From: Candidatus Desantisbacteria bacterium CG2_30_40_21 | Lineage (GTDB): Bacteria; UBA9089; CG2-30-40-21 | Assembly: GCA_001873945.1 (NCBI GenBank) | Contig: MNYI01000124.1 | Location: forward strand, 1-11,859 | Length of the DNA: 11,859 bases | Direction: 5' to 3' | In this document: positions 7,705 through 11,859 of the stretch, piece by piece | Layout of the letters: the number at the start of each line of letters is the position of its first letter | How positions within the stretch are numbered: the stretch's first letter is position 1 | The notes under the pieces: generated by a model | The model's database searches: none | The model's input: the letters and a program-made list of their open reading frames with translations, nothing else | What the model was told of the DNA's origin: nothing | Translations under genes and position numbers: made by a program

Positions 7705-8787
7705 ATGGCAGCACCAGCCGTAAAAAGAAAGACAGATATTGGACCGCCGCATTATGAAAAGTTTTTGCATCCAATTATTAAGGAAAATTATGGGAAATGG
7801 AAGTATCATGAGGTAGTAAAAGCAGGTGTCCTTGTGCATGTTTCAGAGACAGGGGCAAAGATATTTAGTGTTCGGGCAGCATCACCGAGGTTGTTGAGCA
7901 GCACCACGATTCTGCTGTTTTGTGATCTGGCTGATAAGTATAGTGGTGGCTACCTGAGATTTACCAGCCGAAATAATGTTGAGTTTATGCTTGATAATGA
8001 GGCAAACATTGACCCATTGATCAATGAGCTGAAACAAAATAATATCCCTGTTGGAGGGACAAAGAATACTATATCTAATATTGTCCATACGCAAGGGTGG
8101 GTTCATTGTCATTCATCAGCCACAGATGCATCAGGGTTGGTAAAGGTGATTATGGATGATTTGTTTGAATATTTTACAGAAATGACCCTGCCGCATAAGG
8201 TAAAGATTGCTGTTGCTTGTTGTTTGAATATGTGTGGTGCGGTTCATTGCTCAGATATTGCTATACTGGGTGTGCATAGACGACCACCAAAGATAGAGCA
8301 TAAAAATCTCAAAAATATGTGTGAGATCCCATCAACAGTGGCATCATGCCCAACAGCAGCTATCAGGCCAACCTATGTTGATGGTAAACCATCTGTTACG
8401 ATTGATGAGGATAGATGTATGTTCTGCGGTAATTGTTTTTCAGTCTGTCCGGCAATGCCTATTGCTGACCCATTAAACGATGGGGTATCTATCTGGGTTG
8501 GTGGCAAGGTCTCTAATGCCAGAACGCAGCCAACATTTACTAAATTGGCTATTCCGTATCTCCCTAATAATCCGCCAAGATGGACAGAGGTAACTTGCGC
8601 AGTAAAGAAGATTGTAACACTTTATGCTCAGGATGCACAAAAGTACGAACGGGTTGGTGAATGGATTGAACGGATAGGCTGGCCAAGGTTCTTTGAGTTA
8701 ACTGGGTTTGAGTTTACTAAGGAGCATATTGATGACTTTAAGCATGCAGGCTTAACCTATCGAAGGACAACACAGATGAAGTTTTAA
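7705..8787 (+). CDS. dsrB: DsrB, beta subunit of dissimilatory (bi)sulfite reductase
   Basis: DsrB carries the catalytically competent siroheme of the DsrAB enzyme and the channel that receives the DsrC arm. The 360-residue protein has [14 protein letters not shown] near 82-95, HTQGWVHCH with Cys135, and the siroheme-cluster block [12 protein letters not shown] with Cys172/173/177/182. Its ferredoxin domain has [12 protein letters not shown], Cys238/241/244/248. The C-terminal [14 protein letters not shown] segment is also typical. Nothing essential is missing. The chosen start has a strong AGGAGGT, and the usual DsrB N-terminus follows ([14 protein letters not shown]). The gene is followed after 56 bases by dsrD, with a perfect hairpin in the gap. 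Confidence 0.98.
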   Translation: MAAPAVKRKTDIGPPHYEKFLHPIIKENYGKWKYHEVVKAGVLVHVSETGAKIFSVRAASPRLLSSTTILLFCDLADKYSGGYLRFTSRNNVEFMLDNEANIDPLINELKQNNIPVGGTKNTISNIVHTQGWVHCHSSATDASGLVKVIMDDLFEYFTEMTLPHKVKIAVACCLNMCGAVHCSDIAILGVHRRPPKIEHKNLKNMCEIPSTVASCPTAAIRPTYVDGKPSVTIDEDRCMFCGNCFSVCPAMPIADPLNDGVSIWVGGKVSNARTQPTFTKLAIPYLPNNPPRWTEVTCAVKKIVTLYAQDAQKYERVGEWIERIGWPRFFELTGFEFTKEHIDDFKHAGLTYRRTTQMKF

Positions 8788-8793
8788 TGAAAG

Positions 8794-8820
8794 TAGGGGC
8801 GAACGGCTTGTTCGCCCCTA
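8794..8820. repeat. Perfect 11-bp stem between dsrB and dsrD
   Basis: TAGGGGCGAAC (8794-8804), loop GGCTT, GTTCGCCCCTA (8810-8820) form a GC-rich stem six bases after the dsrB stop. Only three T residues follow, so termination would be weak at best. The 'aggggcgaac...gttcgcccct' palindrome resembles a widely dispersed repeat known from many bacterial genomes. Here it could protect the dsrAB message 3' end or reduce read-through to dsrD. Confidence 0.85.
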
Positions 8821-8828
8821 TTTAGATG

Positions 8829-8837
8829 AAAGGGGGT
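8829..8837 (+). promoter_or_regulatory. Ribosome binding site deciding the dsrD start
   Basis: AAAGGGGGT, six bases ahead of the ATG at 8844, favours that start. An in-frame ATG at 8826 would place the Shine-Dalgarno sequence inside the coding region. Confidence 0.75.
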
Positions 8838-8843
8838 AAAAAA

Positions 8844-9089
8844 ATGGCAGTATCGGTTGAAGAATTGGCAGATGCCATGTATGAATTAGTAACAGAGTAT
8901 GCTGGCAAGAAAAAGCTCAAAGCCAGTGATATAGTTAAGGAAATGATTAGTAAGTATGGTGATGAGGTGGATAAGGAGCAGGGTAAAGAGGCAATAAGAT
9001 GCTTGATGGATTCTGAAAGGTGTGTTTATACCTACTTTGGTGGGACATATATTGAACTGCCGCATAAAGAAGGTGCCGAACCTGAGTAA
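8844..9089 (+). CDS. dsrD: DsrD, small winged-helix partner and activator of DsrAB
   Basis: The 81-residue acidic-to-neutral protein begins MAVSVEELADAMYELVTEY and continues KKLKASDIVKEMISKYGD, then a strand pair near RCVYTYFGGTYIELP. This is the DsrD winged-helix pattern and nearly its usual length (about 78 residues). DsrD was long of unknown function and has been reported to bind DsrAB and raise its sulfite-reducing activity. It is a marker of the reductive pathway, generally absent from sulfur oxidisers. It lies directly after dsrAB, as in sulfate reducers. It has no cysteine motif and only one obvious pair of scattered cysteines, so no cofactor is expected. Confidence 0.93.
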   Translation: MAVSVEELADAMYELVTEYAGKKKLKASDIVKEMISKYGDEVDKEQGKEAIRCLMDSERCVYTYFGGTYIELPHKEGAEPE

Positions 9090-9192
9090 GGAAATGCGGA
9101 AGTAGTAGAACAGACATTCCTGTCTGTTAACCATAGTGAGGAAATGCGGAAGTAGAACGGACATTCTTGTCTGTTAACAATGTTCCGCATTT
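9090..9192. repeat. Duplicated hairpin module between dsrD and the dsrL-like gene
   Basis: A unit reading GGAAATGCGGAAGTAG, then a hairpin, then TTAAC occurs twice (9090-9130 and 9140-9177). The hairpins are AACAGACA TTCC TGTCTGTT (9109-9128, perfect) and AACGGACA TTCT TGTCTGTT (9156-9175, one wobble pair). A downstream TTCCGCATTT (9183-9192) can pair with AAATGCGGAA in either copy (9092-9101 or 9142-9151). It is followed by TTATTT. The nearer pairing makes a nested stem ending in a T-rich run, so a weak terminator or attenuator is possible. Confidence 0.8.
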
Positions 9193-9211
9193 TATTTGGA
9201 AGGAGTAAATT

Positions 9212-10891
9212 ATGGCAATAATACTTAAGAAAAGAAAAAGAAAATTAGGCATTCGCATGGGGAGACGAGGCAGTAGAGAGACTTCTTTATTGAGACCAAG
9301 GTATGTGTCAAAGATACCGCCATGTACCTTTACCTGTCCGGCTGGAACGGATATAAGGGGATATTTGACATATATCAGCCAGTCTAAGGACTATAAACGA
9401 TCGAATGAAGAGTCATTAAAAGAGGCATGGTATATTCTTACAGATAAAAACCCTTTGCCTGCGGTTTGTGGCAGGGTTTGTCCGCATCCATGTGAGAATG
9501 AATGTAATCGAAAAGCAAAGGATAATCCTGTATCTATTAATAGCGTGGAAAGATTTATCGGTGATTATGGGATTAAGAATAAGCTGCCTCTTAAGAGAAT
9601 AAATGAGGCATCTTATATAGAAAAGGTAGCTGTGATTGGCTCCGGACCGTCAGGGCTTTCATGTGCCTATCAATTGGCAAGACGAGGCTATGGGGTTACG
9701 ATGTTTGAGTCATTTGATAAACCAGGCGGGATGCTCAGGTATGGCATCCCTGTTTATCGTCTTCCAGATGATATTCTTGATGCAGAGATTAATACTATCT
9801 GTGAGCTTGGGGTTGAGATTAAGTGTAATGTTCAAGTTGGCAAGGATATATTGCTTGATGATATGAAGAAGTGGTATGCTGCAGTATATGTTGCCATTGG
9901 GGCACATAAGGGCTTAAATCTTAATATACCCGGGGAAGATGCGATTAATGTATTAACCGGTGCAGAATATCTCCATAAGGTAAATAAGGGTGAAAAGGTT
10001 GCTATTGGGAATAAGGTTGTTGTTATTGGCGGTGGTAATAGTGCCATAGATGCTGCCAGGGTATCTAAAAGATTGGGGGCAGCCGTAACTATTCTCTACC
10101 GCAGGACAAAGAAAGAGATGCCGGCTATTGAACATGAGATTGTATCTGCTGAAGAAGAAGGGATTGTGTTTGAGTTACTGTCTGCACCAATAGAGATAAT
10201 TAAGGATAGTAATAATTTGGCAACCGGTATAAAGTGTATCCGTATGGAGCTTGGGGCACCGGATTCAAGTGGCAGGGCAACGCCTCAACCTGTTTCTGGT
10301 TCTGAGTTTGTTATAGATGCGACAATGATTATTCCATCCATTAGTCAGTCACCTGTATTTACCGGGCTTGAAGAATTAAAGAATGAAAAGGGATGGATCA
10401 CTGTGGATGACAGGTGTCAAACCACGGCTACTGGTGTCTTTGCTGGTGGTGATGTGACTAATCAGCTTGGATTAGTAACCGAAGCAATTGGACTTGGTCG
10501 AAAGGCAGCTGAGGCAATTGATGTTTTTCTAAAACCACAAGAGACAACAGAAAAGACTCAACCAGTAACGGTTATCAGACATGACAAGATGAACCTTAAT
10601 TATTATGCTACCCTGCCACGAGTTGAGGCAACAGGCTTGACAATTGAGGAACGAGTGAGTAATTTTGACGAAGTAGCCTTGACCATAAGCCATGAGCAGG
10701 TTATTGAGGAAACAAAAAGATGTATGAGCTGTGGACAGTGTTTTGATTGCGATAACTGCTACAGCTATTGTTCAGATAATGCGGTTAAAAAACTACCCAA
10801 GGGGCAGCATTACGAGTTTCATCTGGAAACCTGTCAGGGTTGTAAGAAGTGTGCTGAGGAATGTCCTTGCGGGTTCGTTGATATGAACTGA
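9212..10891 (+). CDS. dsrL: DsrL-like NAD(P)H:acceptor oxidoreductase (FAD, iron-sulfur; GltD family)
   Basis: This 559-residue protein is built like DsrL and the glutamate synthase small subunit. An N-terminal iron-sulfur domain has Cys38, Cys42 and Cys86/90/94/98. An FAD-binding Rossmann motif (GSGPSG, 143-148) follows, then an NAD(P)H-binding motif (GGGNSA, 273-278) with YRRTKKEMPA at about 296-305. A second FAD contact (VFAGGD, 409-414) follows. The C-terminal ferredoxin-like segment has Cys504/507/510/513/516/520 and Cys541/544/547/551/553. DsrL couples DsrAB/DsrC redox chemistry to pyridine nucleotides, using NAD in sulfur oxidisers, while related DsrL-2 proteins occur in reducers. It is shorter than the roughly 650-residue sulfur-oxidiser DsrL. 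The two arginines after the second nucleotide-binding site fit NADPH preference, by inference. The basic N-terminus (KKRKRKLGIRMGRR) is unusual. GAAGGAG six bases upstream sets the start. It could instead be a generic GltD/SfrB-type oxidoreductase; the operon position supports the DsrL role. Confidence 0.85.
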   Translation: MAIILKKRKRKLGIRMGRRGSRETSLLRPRYVSKIPPCTFTCPAGTDIRGYLTYISQSKDYKRSNEESLKEAWYILTDKNPLPAVCGRVCPHPCENECNRKAKDNPVSINSVERFIGDYGIKNKLPLKRINEASYIEKVAVIGSGPSGLSCAYQLARRGYGVTMFESFDKPGGMLRYGIPVYRLPDDILDAEINTICELGVEIKCNVQVGKDILLDDMKKWYAAVYVAIGAHKGLNLNIPGEDAINVLTGAEYLHKVNKGEKVAIGNKVVVIGGGNSAIDAARVSKRLGAAVTILYRRTKKEMPAIEHEIVSAEEEGIVFELLSAPIEIIKDSNNLATGIKCIRMELGAPDSSGRATPQPVSGSEFVIDATMIIPSISQSPVFTGLEELKNEKGWITVDDRCQTTATGVFAGGDVTNQLGLVTEAIGLGRKAAEAIDVFLKPQETTEKTQPVTVIRHDKMNLNYYATLPRVEATGLTIEERVSNFDEVALTISHEQVIEETKRCMSCGQCFDCDNCYSYCSDNAVKKLPKGQHYEFHLETCQGCKKCAEECPCGFVDMN

Positions 10892-10924
10892 TGATAATTT
10901 CCTCTTAGAAAGGGGGGGGTAAGG

Positions 10925-11175
10925 CAATACTGTTCGGAATGATTTGAACTATTCTGTACGATTATCTTAACCCCGTAGGGGTAATATGTTTATAGCCATA
11001 TGTTCACCTCACCGATTAAACCCCAGAGGGGTGACATATTAAGAATATATCACTCCTACGGAGCTTACCTGAATTTATTTGTCCTCATGTTCTATAAATA
11101 TTTCGCCCCGATGGGGCTGAATATGGACAAATTATAGCATTTTAGTATTAATAAAATTCATTCCGAACAGCATTG
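10925..11175. repeat. Nested palindromic element: 18-bp inverted ends around four mini-hairpins
   Basis: CAATACTGTTCGGAATGA (10925-10942) is the inverted match, 17 of 18 bases, of TCATTCCGAACAGCATTG (11158-11175). Inside are four tiny palindromes, each with a three-base loop: ACCCC-GTA-GGGGT (10970-10982), ACCCC-AGA-GGGGT (11020-11032), CTCC-TAC-GGAG (11053-11063) and GCCCC-GAT-GGGGC (11105-11117). Hairpins 1 and 4 are each followed, on opposite strands, by a similar AT-rich tail ending TTTATAG (10983-10995; 11104 back to 11092). Hairpins 2 and 3 face each other across a near-symmetric 19-base AT-rich spacer (11033-11051). The whole is close to symmetric about position 11045. No open reading frame is present. 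Confidence 0.75.
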
Positions 11176-11197
11176 GGACAGCACCAATACTGTTCGG
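11163..11197. repeat. Strong hairpin at the right end of the palindromic element
   Basis: CCGAACAGCATTGG (11163-11176) pairs with CCAATACTGTTCGG (11184-11197) at 13 of 14 positions, leaving a GACAGCA loop. The right arm is a direct copy of the left inverted end at 10925-10937, so the CAATACTGTTCGG motif occurs three times here, in the order plus, minus, plus. The top of the stem and the loop read GGGACAGCACC, akin to the hairpin at 6306-6337. Confidence 0.8.
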
Positions 11198-11217
11198 CAC
11201 GATTCTTGCTTGTGATT

Positions 11218-11346
11218 TTCGACAGGCTGTTACGGAACTAAAAATCAGAGGCAACACCCTACTGTATATAGTTGCTATTGATGAGACGGACACAATATAT
11301 CGTATACCCTTTGTGTCAGTTTCCTATTTCGTAACAGCCTGTCGAA
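11218..11346. mobile_element. MITE-like element with 17-bp perfect inverted ends
   Basis: TTCGACAGGCTGTTACG (11218-11234) is perfectly inverted as CGTAACAGCCTGTCGAA (11330-11346), bounding 129 bases without coding capacity. An inner stem GACACAA / TTGTGTC (11289-11295 with 11311-11317) adds structure. No target-site duplication is obvious. The right boundary falls inside the minus-strand coding remnant at 11316-11507, and the family-like part of that remnant ends at about 11347, consistent with insertion into an older gene. It could alternatively be a structured RNA or a transposon end pair with a deleted middle. Confidence 0.6.
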
Positions 11347-11507
11347 TAATTTTGCCATAATTGATCTATAGAGCCATATTCCTTATCAAAAGCAAAATAG
11401 TCAGCCAGAACCCCATGAACACGGGTTAATTCCTTGAGCCGTTTTTTATTTTTTTGATCAGAAATGGTTAACTCGAGCAGGTTGATGGAATGTAAATTTT
11501 CATAAAT
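11316..11507 (-). pseudogene. Coding remnant on the minus strand, family not recognised
   Basis: A 63-codon open frame without any start codon reads, in part, LHSINLLELTISDQKNKKR, LKELTRVHGVLADYFAFDKE and YGSIDQLWQNYS, then runs into the inverted end of the 129-bp element (STGCYEIGN) and stops. The composition (charged helix, aromatic residues spread normally) looks protein-like rather than random. I do not recognise the family; a mobile-element protein fragment is a guess from its surroundings. The upstream part is missing: a stop lies just above 11507. Confidence 0.4.
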
Positions 11508-11555
11508 TCACAGAACAATACTTCAAATTTTTGAAAATTTGCATTCCGTCAGCTT
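11479..11555 (+). repeat. 24-bp stem closed by G-T wobbles at every mismatch
   Basis: The arm 11479-11502 (starting AGGTTGATGGAATG) faces the arm 11532-11555 (starting TGAAAATTTGCATTCC) across a 29-base loop. Twenty of 24 positions are Watson-Crick pairs. The other four (11493/11541, 11486/11548, 11482/11552, 11480/11554) are G-U pairs if read as plus-strand RNA. This may be a structured transcript, or an inverted duplication of the same coding fragment (LHS-I/V motif on both strands). Confidence 0.55.
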
Positions 11556-11574
11556 GTTTTTTAAATTATTCTCC

Positions 11575-11625
11575 GTGCCTCCGTGTCTCTGTGGTGAATC
11601 TGAAAATCCATAATGAGAATTGCTG
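11575..11625 (+). repeat. Dispersed repeat, right copy
   Basis: GTGCCTCCGTGTCTCTGTGGTGA (11575-11597) followed after 11 bases by CATAATGAGAATTGCTG (11609-11625) is the same-orientation counterpart of 1-69. The two copies bracket the secreted-protein gene and the entire dsr cluster, about 11.5 kb apart. Confidence 0.75.
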
Positions 11626-11699
11626 CCACAAACCACAGAGGTTATTGCCCCTATGGGACAGGATGATATTATTAACCTGCGATTTTCTCAAATCGGTGC

Positions 11700-11859
11700 T
11701 AACTGGTCTTCTTGCGAAAATTCATCTGCACTTCAGGTTATTCTCAAAAATGCTTTCCTTACTTATGGTCTTCCAAAACTCTTCTATTGTGATAATGGCT
11801 CGGTCTTTTCTTCTCAATACCTCCAATTAGTCTGTGCCCGCATTGGGGTTGCTTTAGTT
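11700..11859 (+). pseudogene. 5'-truncated DDE transposase / integrase-core fragment (IS3/IS481-like)
   Basis: The frame through 11716-11718 (GAA) reads ENSSALQVILKNAFLTYGLP followed by KLFYCDNGSVFSSQYLQLVC and ARIGVALV, then runs off the window. This is the retroviral-type integrase core (rve) around its second catalytic aspartate, in the D-N-G-x-x-F motif of IS3/IS481-like transposases. No start codon or N-terminal DNA-binding domain precedes it. The frame is open only to 11617, where it enters the dispersed repeat, so the gene is missing its 5' part. The first aspartate of the triad is absent, and the rest lies beyond the window. It may be intact only on the right side. Confidence 0.75.

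Larger units (their letters stand above)
10892..11640. other. Repeat-rich intergenic zone downstream of the dsr cluster
   Basis: About 750 bases hold no intact gene. They contain an eight-G run at 10912-10919, a nested palindromic element (10925-11175), a strong hairpin (11163-11197), a terminal-inverted-repeat element (11218-11346), a minus-strand coding remnant (11316-11507), a wobble-paired long stem (11479-11555) and the right-hand dispersed repeat (11575-11625). I see no clear intrinsic terminator right after the dsrL-like stop codon. The zone looks like a landing site for small mobile elements. Confidence 0.75.

Noticed and set aside
10912..10919. Run of eight G residues just after the dsrL-like stop, possibly a phase-variation tract
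   Set aside because: It lies in non-coding sequence with no gene or promoter positioned to be switched; length in a homopolymer may also be a sequencing artefact.
10970..11117. Repeated short hairpins considered as a CRISPR array
   Set aside because: The units differ, spacing is irregular (about 50, 32 and 53 bases), orientation flips midway, and no cas gene is present.
11405..11453. AACCC...GGGTT followed by T-rich sequence considered as a terminator
   Set aside because: The stem is only five pairs with a nine-base loop, and the T-rich stretch lies about 14 bases further on and is better explained as lysine codons of the minus-strand remnant.
11531..11830. Plus-strand 99-codon open frame
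   Set aside because: It runs through the dispersed repeat and is out of frame with the clear integrase-core translation (YCDNGSVF) in the same bases, so it is a shadow frame.

Overview
This window is dominated by one compact, fully plus-strand dissimilatory sulfite reductase (dsr) gene cluster: dsrC - dsrM-K-J-O-P - dsrA-B-D - dsrL-like (about 1336-10891). It encodes the siroheme sulfite reductase DsrAB, its sulfur-carrier substrate protein DsrC, the allosteric partner DsrD, the transmembrane DsrMKJOP electron-transfer complex that links the quinone pool and periplasm to DsrC trisulfide, and a flavin/iron-sulfur NAD(P)H oxidoreductase of the DsrL/GltD type. DsrD present with no dsrEFH in the window points to the reductive (sulfite/sulfate-reducing) direction. 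A DsrL-like protein is best known from sulfur oxidisers, so the in vivo direction is not fully settled by gene content.

The organism is an anaerobic or facultatively anaerobic bacterium with moderately low G+C (roughly 40-45% by eye), strong AGGAGG-type ribosome binding sites, Tat and Sec export, and a secreted protein with a C-terminal YPNPFN / FlgD-like sorting-type domain. Such domains are common in the FCB group and in many uncultured candidate phyla. I cannot name the phylum from sequence alone. The many families of dispersed intergenic hairpins resemble genomes of uncultured bacteria assembled from metagenomes.

Layout. 1-69: copy of a dispersed repeat. 123-1199: secreted multidomain beta-sandwich protein, apparently unrelated to sulfur metabolism. 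1262-1290: textbook sigma70 promoter. 1336-1668: dsrC, followed by a strong intrinsic terminator (1677-1710) that should make dsrC the most abundant transcript. 1760-6303: dsrMKJOP, tightly packed with gaps of 0 to about 11 bases. 6389-10891: dsrA, dsrB, dsrD and the dsrL-like gene. Here every intergenic gap is longer and each holds its own palindrome family: a hairpin at 6306-6337, three hairpins plus a 13-bp triplet repeat at 7574-7678, an 11-bp perfect stem at 8794-8820, and a duplicated hairpin module at 9090-9192.

10892 to the right edge is a gene-poor, repeat-rich zone. It has a 251-bp element with 18-bp inverted ends around four mini-hairpins (10925-11175), a second strong hairpin overlapping its right end (11163-11197), a 129-bp element with 17-bp perfect inverted ends (11218-11346), a minus-strand coding remnant (11316-11507), a 24-bp wobble-paired stem (11479-11555), a second copy of the left-edge dispersed repeat (11575-11625), and the start of a DDE transposase/integrase-core remnant running off the right edge (about 11700-11859). 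No tRNA, rRNA or CRISPR array was seen.

The dsr enzymes are a known system. The least explained part of the window is the nested palindromic DNA in the gaps and downstream of the operon.
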